The notes beneath the pieces are model-generated. The model saw only the letters and a list, made by a program, of their open reading frames with translations, did not search any database and had not been told where the DNA came from. Of a DNA stretch of 34,549 nucleotides, positions 16,343-25,090 are shown piece by piece (the first letter of the stretch is position 1; every line of letters starts with the position of its first letter). Source of the DNA: Bacteroidales bacterium (lineage in GTDB: Bacteria > Bacteroidota > Bacteroidia > Bacteroidales > Bacteroidaceae); NCBI GenBank assembly GCA_015060965.1, contig SUXN01000031.1, forward strand, positions 1 through 34,549, given 5' to 3'. The position numbers were made by a program, and so were the translations under genes.

Positions 16343-17544
16343 TGGGATTCTGGCAGAACATATTCTACAACAAGAGCATCAAGCGTTTGAGACTGATGCT
16401 TGAGTCGGTGCGTATGCGCGATTTCAGCCTGCAATACTCACTTGACAAGCTCACAGGCGAGGAACGCCGTATGGCCGAAGAGATAAATGCGGTCATCAAT
16501 GAGTTCCGCGAGACAGAGCGCAAGCACCAGGGAGAGACACATCTCTATGATGCACTGCTCTCAAATGTAGACTCAATACTCATTGCAACGGATGACACAG
16601 GCAAGACCAAATGGATGAACAAAGCCGCAATAGAGCAGTTGTGCGGATTCCAGTTCGACAGGCTCGATAACCTGTCGGCATTGCATCCCTCGTTGCCCGA
16701 ACAGCTGAAAGGGCTACGCAAGAACAGCATGAGCCTTGTCTCTTTTCCAACTAAAGAAGGTGAGGAGAAACGCTATGCGGCCACAATGAAGAAGATATTC
16801 GTCAGCGGCATAAGCTATCGTCTGTATACCATGCAGGACGTTGCATCGGTCTTCAGACAGAGCGAGTCCCTTGCACAGCAGAGACTGGTAAGGGTTCTGA
16901 CACACGAGATTGTGAACTCGCTGACACCCATCGTATCGCTGTCGGAGACCATGGCCGACAACATGGCTATGGGCAGCGAACGCAACATCAGCGACAGCGA
17001 GATGGAGGTTGCACTGTCGGCAATAAGCCGCAGGGCAAAAGGACTTATGGAGTTTGTGCAACGTTACCGCATGCTCTCGGGCATTGCACCGCCTGTCATA
17101 AGTGCTGTAAGAATCGAGGAACTGATAATGGGTCTTCAGGAACTTGTAGTGCCGCAAATGAGAGAGGGATGCAAGGTGAGTTTCAATACAGGGTGCTGGG
17201 ATGCCATCATTGGTGTTGACCGTGCACAGATTGAACAGGTATTCCTGAACCTGCTGAAGAATGCAGTGGAAGCAGGAGCAACGCTCATTGATGTCACAGG
17301 AACATTATCCGATGACGAGCGATGGCTTATAGTTTCGGTAACGGACAACGGAGGTGGTTTCCCGAAGGAGGCTGCCGACAACATGTTCACCCCTTTCTTC
17401 ACCACAAAGAGCGATGGACAAGGCATAGGGCTTGCCGTATGCCGCCAGATCGTGAGCAACCACGGTGGGCTGGTAGGTGCCGAATGCTTAGAGGACGGCA
17501 GCGGTGCCCGCTTTACCGTAAGACTGCCGATGAAAGAGATATAA
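16342..17544 (+). CDS. Soluble sensor histidine kinase, NtrB-like
   Basis: A 400-residue kinase, partner of the response regulator encoded with a one-base overlap. After an N-terminal charged helix (about 10-65) lies a PAS-like sensory domain (about 66-165, LLSNVDSILIATDDTGKTKWMNKAAI). The phospho-acceptor is His188 in LTHEIVNSLTPI. The ATPase domain has N box QVFLNLLKNAVE, G1 VTDNGGGF, F box FTPFFTTK and G2 GQGIGLAVCRQIVSNHGG. No signal peptide or membrane helix is visible, so unlike many envelope-stress kinases it should sense a cytoplasmic or membrane-surface signal. A perfect hairpin follows the gene. Confidence 0.93.
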   Translation: MGFWQNIFYNKSIKRLRLMLESVRMRDFSLQYSLDKLTGEERRMAEEINAVINEFRETERKHQGETHLYDALLSNVDSILIATDDTGKTKWMNKAAIEQLCGFQFDRLDNLSALHPSLPEQLKGLRKNSMSLVSFPTKEGEEKRYAATMKKIFVSGISYRLYTMQDVASVFRQSESLAQQRLVRVLTHEIVNSLTPIVSLSETMADNMAMGSERNISDSEMEVALSAISRRAKGLMEFVQRYRMLSGIAPPVISAVRIEELIMGLQELVVPQMREGCKVSFNTGCWDAIIGVDRAQIEQVFLNLLKNAVEAGATLIDVTGTLSDDERWLIVSVTDNGGGFPKEAADNMFTPFFTTKSDGQGIGLAVCRQIVSNHGGLVGAECLEDGSGARFTVRLPMKEI

Positions 17545-17581
17545 TAGTAGCCGCACGGTACACAAGCCATTAGTTGAAACA

Positions 17582-17609
17582 CAATAAGCTGCCCGCGGGC
17601 AGCTTATTG
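17582..17609. terminator. Bidirectional hairpin terminator
   Basis: CAATAAGCTGCCCG is followed directly by its perfect reverse complement, 14 bp, then CGTTTT on the plus strand. It lies between the kinase gene and the oppositely oriented small ORF, so it can end both. Confidence 0.85.
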
Positions 17610-17614
17610 CGTTT

Positions 17615-17785
17615 TCAATTAAGTACAAATTCCCTTATGTCACCTTGAATACCCTTCTCGACCTTGAAGTTACGGGCGAAGTTCCTTATGAATTCAAGGG
17701 TCACCGCTGATGGTTTGGGAAACTTTTCTTTTTTTAGAGCTTTACGGATAACAGGCTCCGTGATTGGGGTAGATGTTTTATCCAT
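17615..17785 (-). CDS. Small basic protein, 56 residues, unknown function
   Basis: An ATG-started frame (MDKTSTPITEPVIRKALKKE..., ending REFVLN) with a stop six bases from a terminator. The composition is protein-like: a Lys-rich helix followed by KPSAVTLEFIRNFARNF, predicted amphipathic, without signal peptide or membrane segment. It resembles short Bacteroidales proteins with a KPSA-x-TLxFIRxFAR core, but I recall this only as an uncharacterised group and cannot name a function. It lies downstream of the ECF sigma gene on the same strand, with that gene's terminator between them, and A-rich AAAGGAAAG before the start. Adapter or DNA-binding roles would be guesses. Confidence 0.7.
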   Translation of the reverse strand: MDKTSTPITEPVIRKALKKEKFPKPSAVTLEFIRNFARNFKVEKGIQGDIREFVLN

Positions 17786-17839
17786 AGGCAGATGGTTTTG
17801 GTTCTTTCCTTTGTATTATTAACGTCTACCAAATAAAAA

Positions 17840-17883
17840 TAGTATATGCCGTCGAAGAAAAATTTCTTCAACGGCATATACTA
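17840..17883 (-). terminator. Terminator of the ECF sigma gene
   Basis: Two 21-base arms (17840-17860 and 17863-17883) pair with one mismatch over a two-base gap. On the minus strand the stem is followed by ATTTTTATTT, the T-rich tail expected for intrinsic termination 34 bases after the sigma gene stop. Confidence 0.85.
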
Positions 17884-17917
17884 TAAGTGAATCAACAAAA
17901 TAAAGGTTATCAGCTGC

Positions 17918-18511
17918 TTATTCCATTACCAAAGATACATTCTTCTCCATAGCAATACGTCGCAAGTTAAGCACTGCATAACGCATACGTCCGAGGGCGG
18001 TATTTATGCTGACACCAGTGACATCGGCAATCTCTTTGAACGACATATCCTGATAGTAGCGCATGAATACCACCTCGCGCTGGCAATCGGGCAACTCGTC
18101 GATGAGCATACGCACATCCTTGAGCACCTGGTCGTTCACCATCCGGTTCTCGATATTACCCTCGGAATACTTGGCGTTGTTCAGGAGGTCAATCTCCGAC
18201 TCGTCGTTAGAGACTGTATTCTCGTTCCTGTCGGTACGGAACTGGTCAATGACAAGATTATGCGCAATACGTGTTATCCAGGCAGCGAACTTGCCGTCGT
18301 TGGTGTAACGGCCCTGCTGCAGGGTAACGATAGCCTTGACAAAGGTCTCCTGAAAGATATCCTCTGCCACTTCCTTTGAGCGTACTACAAAATAGATGTA
18401 ATTGTATAACCTATCCTTATGACGGTTCAGCAGTATATCGAATGCCGAGTTATTGCCCTCCAAATAAAGTGTGACCAACATATCATCGGTCATCTGCTTT
18501 AAATTCTCCAT
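17918..18511 (-). CDS. RNA polymerase ECF-type sigma factor (sigma-70 family)
   Basis: A 197-residue sigma factor. Region 2 spans about 20-95 (FDILLNRHKDRLYNYIYFVV, then AEDIFQETFVKAI and FAAWITRIAHNLVIDQFR), which bind core polymerase and the -10 element. Region 4 spans about 135-190 (LPDCQREVVFMRYYQDMSFKEIADVTGVSINTALGR, helix-turn-helix). The linker between them is acidic and Asn-rich. No anti-sigma gene is adjacent: upstream is the divergent secreted protein, downstream a 56-residue ORF. It has a Bacteroides-type promoter (18590-18621), so it is probably transcribed by the housekeeping sigma. It may control the divergent gene, but nothing in the sequence proves that. Confidence 0.93.
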   Translation of the reverse strand: MENLKQMTDDMLVTLYLEGNNSAFDILLNRHKDRLYNYIYFVVRSKEVAEDIFQETFVKAIVTLQQGRYTNDGKFAAWITRIAHNLVIDQFRTDRNENTVSNDESEIDLLNNAKYSEGNIENRMVNDQVLKDVRMLIDELPDCQREVVFMRYYQDMSFKEIADVTGVSINTALGRMRYAVLNLRRIAMEKNVSLVME

Positions 18512-18589
18512 TATGTGTCTTCAATTAAATTTGGAGTAGAGATTTTCTATAGGCAACAGTTTTTTAGGTTAATGAATGAATTAATGACG

Positions 18590-18621
18590 CAAAGGAAAGA
18601 AATAAATATCTTAATTCCAAA
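18590..18621 (-). promoter_or_regulatory. Promoter of the ECF sigma gene
   Basis: On the minus strand TTTG (18618-18621), 20 bases, then TTCCTTTG (18590-18597), one base off TAnnTTTG. The leader would be about 70 bases. Confidence 0.6.
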
Positions 18622-18763
18622 CAATTTTTAAAAAAAGTGTCATTTTGATACAATATAACCCACCAATAAACGTTCAGAGTCGACACTCAACACAAGGGGA
18701 CATCCAATTGTATGCCGAACTTTGACTTTTTATAGGTAAAATGCAAAAAAGTCATTACAGATG

Positions 18764-18793
18764 TTCGTATATAATAAAATTAAGATAACTTTG
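18764..18793 (+). promoter_or_regulatory. Promoter of the large secreted protein
   Basis: TTCG (18764-18767), 18 bases, then TAACTTTG (18786-18793), a full -7 match. A start near 18800 gives an AT-rich leader of about 40 bases. The rest of 18512-18841 is AT-rich spacer with nothing else recognisable. Confidence 0.65.
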
Positions 18794-18841
18794 CTCCATT
18801 AATATAAAAAAACTTCATATTACAAATTAAACAAATAAACC

Positions 18842-21800
18842 ATGAAAAAGATTTACCTTTATTTAACTCTGTTAATGTTTTGCGCCACAGCGTCATACGC
18901 TCAAGGGTGGCAAATGACAATTACAGCAGAAAACGGTTTACCCGGTGACAACAGCACGGGAAACTACGTCTTCACCAGCGGGACTATCAAGCCGGATTCT
19001 CCCACCAATGTCATCAGGATAACATCGATATCCAATGATGTATTTGAAGCCGAGAGCGGACAGGCCGAGGCCATGAACCGTTTTTCGGCAGGTATATGCG
19101 ACGTTGTTCGCCGCCAGATTTTCGGCAATCAGCACCCGGTGCTTTCAATTGCCGAATTGGTAGTATATGACGCTGAAGGCAACAGCATTCCTTATACTCC
19201 AAAAACAAACTCTCCCGAGCCCGACGGTGGTTTCATGGCAGCCTTTGGCATGGGAGGCTACCAGTCACCGTTTATAAGCAATATCAACGACGGCAACGAG
19301 GGCACACGCTACATATCTACAAACTACGCTCTCGATAAGAGTGTGACGGCAAAATGGCCGGACAGGTTCCCATACGTCGAGCTTGAGTTGGGAGAGGCTG
19401 TTGAGGAATTCTCATTCAAGCTTGTAATGCCATCAAACGGACCTCACGCCACACATCTTGGTATAACATCAGGCACCGACTATATGCCATATGACAATAT
19501 CCAGTTTACCCTGGGCAACCCGATACAGAGCGACGAAGAAATCGAGTCACTCACTTCATACGTCATCATTAAGGGTAATGCTCCAGTCTCTACAGCATCT
19601 GACGTAACATATCCGGGCGAGCTCTTCATGACATCATCATATGGAGGAACAAAGGACTGCACAGCGGCATCACTTGCAAAGTTTATCCCTGCCGGTGATG
19701 GTTATTACTACATCTACTGGATTGCATCGGAGTTATACCTTGCAGATTCTTTCAACGCATCCATGTCATCGACAAACAATGTTGCATACGCAACAAAGGT
19801 ATATACACTCTCCAACGGCGAAGGCCAATTCGAGATTATAACCAGCGATGGCAAGAACCTCATTCACGATCTCAAGGGATATATAAAACCACAGAGTGTA
19901 AGCAGCACAAGCGACTGGGACAGCAGCACAATGGGCGGTATATACTTTACCATCTACAACGCAAGTACAGATGTAAAAGTCGCTATAGAATCTCTTGAAA
20001 AGGCTATTGCCGACGCCGAGGCTCGTATTGAGCACTACAATGGCGAGATGGCTGGTGACGAGGGCGAATATGCAGTGCTTCTGGAGGCCATCGAGGCCGG
20101 CAAGCAGCTCCTTGAGAAGGGCGGTACATTCAGCGAGTACACCGAAGCCGAGGCACGCATCAACGAGGCTGTCTTCAACTATGTACGCGTGAGAGTGTAT
20201 GACTTGACAGAGACATTGTACGAGCTCACAGATAGCGAGGAGATCGTATGGTTCGACGACGAGCCAATCATCGGCGGTTACCCATACAAAGAGCTTATGG
20301 AGCTTGAGGAGGCTTACAACTCAATCATAAACAAGATTGACGACGCTACAGGTATCGGCGAACTTGAGACATTCATCGAATACATCGAGAACGTACTCGC
20401 AGAGTTCTACGCGACAAAGGTGGACAAACTGCTCTCACTGCCTATATATGCAGACAGCGATCAGGGCCTGCCCGGCGAGATCATGAACCGAAGCTACTAC
20501 AGATGGGAGTCTCCAGTCTTCGCCCTTGATAAGGCCATAGATGGCATGCGCATTACATTTACAAAGTCAAGAGGTACCGAAGAGTACAACAACTTCCCCT
20601 CTTACGCGTTTGCCGAGTATGAGTTCTACAATCCTGACGGAACAAAAATAGACCTTACTGCATACGACTTTACTACTAACTCAACATCAGCAAGTGAACC
20701 GATAGACAACATCTGTGACGGCAATTACCAGACCTTCTACCAGTCGGCTACAAGCAGAGACGCTCTGGTGGCCCCATCAAGCGAGGTATATATAGAGGTG
20801 ACATTCCCCGAGCCATTGCAGGCATTCTACATAGTGCACACATCACGTGACCAATTCTCTCTTCCTTTGGAACTTGCACTAACATCGAAAGGCGAACTCT
20901 ACACAAAACATCTCTTCTCGGAGAACACCTGGAACGCAACTCTTGGCGAGCAGGTAACAGATGTAAACGAGATCAAAGAGAACGAAATTTATGCATTGCG
21001 TTCTGCCTGCGAGGGATCATATTGGATCGCTGGTACAGAGAAGTTCGACGAGAAGGTTCTGCGTGGCGAGTGCGCTTTCCGTCTTGTTAAGAACAGCGAC
21101 GGTACATTCAGAATCAAGTCACTTTCATCGGCCGGCTACTGGGCCGACACAAAGGTTGAACAGAGCACATACAGCGTTATCTTCGATGAGTGCGCAGCAA
21201 ACCTCAATATAGTAGCAGGCAGCAACGAGGGGGCATTCCGCATATACAACCACGACGGTGAGGAGGGAGCACCTTATTTCATCTACCATAGCGGCAACAA
21301 GAATGTAAATGTAAAAGCGATAGAGAGCCTTGATGATTTCACAAGTGATAACGAGTGGCTCATCTACCGTATTACAATGGACACTCCTGAGTATTTCTAT
21401 CTTACAAACATCAAGGAGGCTTTGGCAGATGCTGACATCAAGGTGGCTACAGCACCGGGCTTCTTCAGCGTTCTCAGTGACGAATACGCAGCTGCTGTAA
21501 AGGCTGTTGACGAATGCCTTTCAAACAGCAACAAGACAAAGGCTGCAGAGGTTGCTTCAATGATAGACAAAGCCATTGACAACATTGACGACAACAACCG
21601 TAACGCAATCTCTACAGAGACCGAATACAGAATACGTTCTGCATTCAAGCCATTCTACGACAACCAGAGTGTATACAAGGAGTTGCAGTATGACTATGAC
21701 AATGCAATAGTCAGATACAATACATGCAGCAGCGAACCCGACGAGACATTCTACTTCATGTTCGAAAAAGAGGAGACAGACGTGAACACATACTTAATGA

Positions 21801-22222
21801 TGTCAAAGTGTGACCAATACAGCTACTTCAACTGTAGCAACGGCTACCTTGAACTTCTTGAGTATGAGACTGTATTCAACATTGAACGTATTGCCGGAAG
21901 TGCGAAGTACCGTATCTCAGACTACTATGGCGACGGACGCTACCTGTGCGCATCAACACATCAGGACGGCAAGAACTCATGGGCCATCGCACAGTTCGAG
22001 TCAATAAGTTCAAGTCCTGAGGCTACAAAGTGGTACATTCTCGATGACAACACTGCTACATCAGCTATTGAATCTGTTGTAGTTGAAGGTGACTATGCAA
22101 TCAGCACTGTATACTACACAGCAAACGGAATGTTGCTGGACAAGCCGGTGAAGGGTATCAACATCGTAAAGACAGTATACGCGAATGGCGTAGTGACTAC
22201 TAAGAAGGTTCTGGTAAAATAA
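18842..22222 (+). CDS. Large secreted multidomain protein, probable T9SS cargo
   Basis: A 1126-residue exported protein. The signal peptide is MKKIYLYLTLLMFCATASYA. A galactose-binding/discoidin-like domain (about 25-225) contains an NINDGNEGTRYIS-type motif; a related one recurs at about 555-695 (NICDGNYQTFYQS). Beta-trefoil-like stretches follow each (about 235-375, 715-860, 940-1060), with phrases such as SYWIAGTE and RYLCAS. Helical spacers (about 378-550 and 865-935) resemble FIVAR-type three-helix repeats. The last residues, KGINIVKTVYANGVVTTKKV, look like a type A sorting signal of the type IX system, so the protein should cross the outer membrane and be attached or released. No catalytic domain is seen; carbohydrate or glycoprotein binding is inference. 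Domain edges are approximate. Confidence 0.85.
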   Translation: MKKIYLYLTLLMFCATASYAQGWQMTITAENGLPGDNSTGNYVFTSGTIKPDSPTNVIRITSISNDVFEAESGQAEAMNRFSAGICDVVRRQIFGNQHPVLSIAELVVYDAEGNSIPYTPKTNSPEPDGGFMAAFGMGGYQSPFISNINDGNEGTRYISTNYALDKSVTAKWPDRFPYVELELGEAVEEFSFKLVMPSNGPHATHLGITSGTDYMPYDNIQFTLGNPIQSDEEIESLTSYVIIKGNAPVSTASDVTYPGELFMTSSYGGTKDCTAASLAKFIPAGDGYYYIYWIASELYLADSFNASMSSTNNVAYATKVYTLSNGEGQFEIITSDGKNLIHDLKGYIKPQSVSSTSDWDSSTMGGIYFTIYNASTDVKVAIESLEKAIADAEARIEHYNGEMAGDEGEYAVLLEAIEAGKQLLEKGGTFSEYTEAEARINEAVFNYVRVRVYDLTETLYELTDSEEIVWFDDEPIIGGYPYKELMELEEAYNSIINKIDDATGIGELETFIEYIENVLAEFYATKVDKLLSLPIYADSDQGLPGEIMNRSYYRWESPVFALDKAIDGMRITFTKSRGTEEYNNFPSYAFAEYEFYNPDGTKIDLTAYDFTTNSTSASEPIDNICDGNYQTFYQSATSRDALVAPSSEVYIEVTFPEPLQAFYIVHTSRDQFSLPLELALTSKGELYTKHLFSENTWNATLGEQVTDVNEIKENEIYALRSACEGSYWIAGTEKFDEKVLRGECAFRLVKNSDGTFRIKSLSSAGYWADTKVEQSTYSVIFDECAANLNIVAGSNEGAFRIYNHDGEEGAPYFIYHSGNKNVNVKAIESLDDFTSDNEWLIYRITMDTPEYFYLTNIKEALADADIKVATAPGFFSVLSDEYAAAVKAVDECLSNSNKTKAAEVASMIDKAIDNIDDNNRNAISTETEYRIRSAFKPFYDNQSVYKELQYDYDNAIVRYNTCSSEPDETFYFMFEKEETDVNTYLMMSKCDQYSYFNCSNGYLELLEYETVFNIERIAGSAKYRISDYYGDGRYLCASTHQDGKNSWAIAQFESISSSPEATKWYILDDNTATSAIESVVVEGDYAISTVYYTANGMLLDKPVKGINIVKTVYANGVVTTKKVLVK

Positions 22223-22239
22223 AGCAGACTTTCCATAAT

Positions 22240-22275
22240 AAAATCAGGCGGATGTTTAAATATCCGCCTGATTTT
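22240..22275. terminator. Bidirectional terminator
   Basis: AAAATCAGGCGGAT (22240-22253) pairs perfectly with ATCCGCCTGATTTT (22262-22275) over an 8-base loop. A-rich and T-rich flanks on either side suit both converging genes. Confidence 0.88.
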
Positions 22276-22310
22276 GTTTACACTATTTTTTATCTCCGGC
22301 TACCGGAATC

Positions 22311-23300
22311 CTATTTTTTCATAGACATACCGTCAATGGAAAAGCCACGGAGCAGGTCGGCCACCGGCATACGTTTCTTGCCTGCAAGCTGTACCTCGAC
22401 CAACGAAATATAGCCCCCATCCACTGCAACCTTTATATATGTCTTTCCGTCTGTTACAAGAGTACCGGTCTCTTTTCCGTGTGCACAAAGTTCCTTGGCA
22501 ACCTCATATACCTTGAGAGCAATTTCCTTGCCATCGGGAGCGACAAGTTCACACCATGCAGCAGGATAAGGGGACATGCCACGTACAAAGTCATAGACCT
22601 GTGGCACGCTCTTTGTCCAATCGATGCGGCATGTATCACGGAAGATTTTAGGTGCAGGACGTAGCTCGCTCTCGCATGCATACATCGCTGTCTGGGCAAC
22701 AGCAGCAACCTCACCGTTGACTATAGCCTCTACTGTGCGCACGACAGTATCACCACCCTGAAGCATCAGTTTATCGTGCAGAGTACCGGCATTGTCATTC
22801 TCGTCAATGGCTACAACGTCGCGGAAAATCACATCACCGGTATCAATCTCATGCTTAAGGAAGAATGTGGTTACACCCGTTTCCTTGTCACCGTTGATGA
22901 TAGCCCAATTGATTGGAGCGGCACCACGGTACTGCGGCAAGAGCGACGCATGGAGGTTGAATGTTCCCAGGCGTGGCATGTTCCACACACTCTCGGGAAG
23001 CATACGGAAAGCGACGACAATCTGCAGGTCGGCACCCCACTCGCGCAAGGCTGTCTGAAAAGCTTCGTCCTTGAGTGATTCAGGTTGAAGCACAGGCAGG
23101 CCCTCGGCTACAGCAAACTGCTTCACAGGACTCATCAGCAACTGGTTGCCACGTTTGTTGATCATCTTGTCAGGCATTGTGACAACACCCACAATCTCAT
23201 AACCGCACTCCGCACACGCACGCTGCTTCTCAAGCAGACGACGCAATGGCTCCACCGCAAAATCGGGTGTGCCAAGATATACTATTCTAAGTTTTTCCAT
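22311..23300 (-). CDS. fmt: Methionyl-tRNA formyltransferase
   Basis: A 329-residue enzyme that formylates initiator Met-tRNA using 10-formyl-tetrahydrofolate. The N-terminal domain begins KLRIVYLGTPDFAVEPL; the folate-site and catalytic motif is FNLHASLLPQYRGAAPINWA, and the conserved acid lies in FFLKHEIDTGDV. The C-terminal OB-like domain follows from about 210. The ATG at 23300 is used; the open frame extends two codons further to a TTG, but the ATG sits two bases after the stop of the CLC gene, suggesting translational coupling. It is the last gene of a six-gene leftward operon and ends before a strong terminator. Confidence 0.96.
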   Translation of the reverse strand: MEKLRIVYLGTPDFAVEPLRRLLEKQRACAECGYEIVGVVTMPDKMINKRGNQLLMSPVKQFAVAEGLPVLQPESLKDEAFQTALREWGADLQIVVAFRMLPESVWNMPRLGTFNLHASLLPQYRGAAPINWAIINGDKETGVTTFFLKHEIDTGDVIFRDVVAIDENDNAGTLHDKLMLQGGDTVVRTVEAIVNGEVAAVAQTAMYACESELRPAPKIFRDTCRIDWTKSVPQVYDFVRGMSPYPAAWCELVAPDGKEIALKVYEVAKELCAHGKETGTLVTDGKTYIKVAVDGGYISLVEVQLAGKKRMPVADLLRGFSIDGMSMKK

Positions 23301-23302
23301 TG

Positions 23303-25090
23303 TCAATCAGATGTAAATTCCAATAAAGTCTTTCGATAAGCTGTAAAGATAGCCGACTTCGAGATAAAGCCGATATACTCGCCGTTGATATCCTCAACAG
23401 GAAGGTTCCATGCACCGCTCTCCTCGAACTTACGCATTACCGCCTCCATAGGTTCCTCAATGCTCAACCTCTCTGTAACCTCACGCATGAGAGTTGCAAC
23501 AGAATAACGGTGGTACAACTCCTGACGGAACATCATGTGCCTTATGTCGTCAAGATAGATGATACCCACCAGACGGTTGGCGGCATTCACGACAGGGAAG
23601 ATATTTCTCTTTGTCTTTGCAACCACCGACGTCAGTTGTCCCAAATCCATATCGGGACTGACGCACATGAAATTCTTCTCTATAACATCGGACACCTTGA
23701 GGATTGTGAGCACAGCCTGATCCTTATGATGTGTGATGAGCTCTCCGCGCTGCGCAAGACGAACTGCGTAGATGTTATTGCTGTCGAACATTCTGACTGT
23801 AAGGTATGAACATACCGACACAATCATAAGCGGCAAGAAGAGAGCATAACCACCAGTGAGCTCCGCGATGAGGAATACACCTGTCAAAGGAGCGTGGAAC
23901 ACACCCGACATGAGAGCAGCCATTCCGAAGAGGGCAAAATTCTTGTCGGAGACTGGCAGGCCGATTCCCGACATATTGCACAATCCCGCAAAAAGATATC
24001 CTGTGACACACCCAAGGAAAAGACTGGGTGCAAATATACCACCACAACCTCCACCGCAGTTGGTAACTGTTGATGCAACCGCCTTGAAGAGGATTATGAA
24101 GAGCATATAAAGGAACAACAGCTTCGCGTGACCGTAGAAAAGGGAGTTCTCAAGGATTATATTCTCCGAAGAACCGTTGATGAGATGGATGATTGTCTCA
24201 TATCCCTCACCGTAAAGTGGCGGAAAAAGGAATATGAGCACACTCAGAATGCTACCGCCGATGGCCAATTTTACATATGGGTTGTTCAGTTTCTTGAACT
24301 GTCTCTCAATGGCAACAGTAACGTGCGTAAAGTACAATGACACAAGACCGCACACCACACCGAGCATCATTACATGAGGTACACGTGCTATACTGAAGGC
24401 ATTCTCCATGTGGAACTCGAAGGTAGCCTCGGTACCCATCAGTATATATGATAGCGTTGCAGCTGTAACACTTGAAATGAGCAATGGCAGCAATGACGAC
24501 ATCGTCAGGTCGAGCATCAGTACCTCAATCACAAAGACCAGACCCGCAATAGGAGCCTTGAAGATACCCGATACAGCCCCGGCGGCACCACAGCCTATCA
24601 GAAGCATCATCACCTTCTTCTCCATTTTGAAGAAGCTGCCCAAATTGGAACCTATGGCTGAGCCCGTCATTACAATCGGCGACTCGGCACCGACTGAACC
24701 ACCGAAACCGATGGTTATACCACTGGCAATCAGTGATGACCATGTATTGTGACGCCTTATCTTACCCATGCGGCAGGAGATGGCATAAAGCACCTTCGTT
24801 ACTCCATGGCTTATATCGTCACGGACAATCTTGCGGATAAAAAGACCTGTAATCAAGATACCGATGACCGGGTATACAAGATAGAGCCAGTTGAACGTAT
24901 GGGCATCGAAGCCTCCAGTCAACAGATGCTGGATAAAGTGGATAAGATGCTTGAGGGCGTACGCGGCAAGCGCAGAGAGGACACCGACCAACAGACTCAG
25001 CAACAGGATGAACTGATTCTGCGGTACATGCTTCTCGCGCCATTCTATGAAGCGGTCAAGCAAGCTGATATCCTTTTTATTCTTTTCCAT
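23303..25090 (-). CDS. CLC-family chloride channel/transporter with CBS domains
   Basis: A 595-residue membrane protein with the CLC fold followed by a cytoplasmic CBS pair (about 445-590). Family motifs are SHGVTK (in place of GSGIP), GAESP with gating Glu136 (GREGP site) and GGIFAPSLFLG (GxFxP site). In FVIEVLML, the position matching the internal proton glutamate of E. coli ClcA (Glu203) is Val190, as in eukaryotic CLC channels, so passive anion conduction rather than H+ exchange is plausible. The ATG at 25090 overlaps the tsaC stop by one base (TGATG); a GTG one codon upstream is less likely. Confidence 0.93.
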   Translation of the reverse strand: MEKNKKDISLLDRFIEWREKHVPQNQFILLLSLLVGVLSALAAYALKHLIHFIQHLLTGGFDAHTFNWLYLVYPVIGILITGLFIRKIVRDDISHGVTKVLYAISCRMGKIRRHNTWSSLIASGITIGFGGSVGAESPIVMTGSAIGSNLGSFFKMEKKVMMLLIGCGAAGAVSGIFKAPIAGLVFVIEVLMLDLTMSSLLPLLISSVTAATLSYILMGTEATFEFHMENAFSIARVPHVMMLGVVCGLVSLYFTHVTVAIERQFKKLNNPYVKLAIGGSILSVLIFLFPPLYGEGYETIIHLINGSSENIILENSLFYGHAKLLFLYMLFIILFKAVASTVTNCGGGCGGIFAPSLFLGCVTGYLFAGLCNMSGIGLPVSDKNFALFGMAALMSGVFHAPLTGVFLIAELTGGYALFLPLMIVSVCSYLTVRMFDSNNIYAVRLAQRGELITHHKDQAVLTILKVSDVIEKNFMCVSPDMDLGQLTSVVAKTKRNIFPVVNAANRLVGIIYLDDIRHMMFRQELYHRYSVATLMREVTERLSIEEPMEAVMRKFEESGAWNLPVEDINGEYIGFISKSAIFTAYRKTLLEFTSD

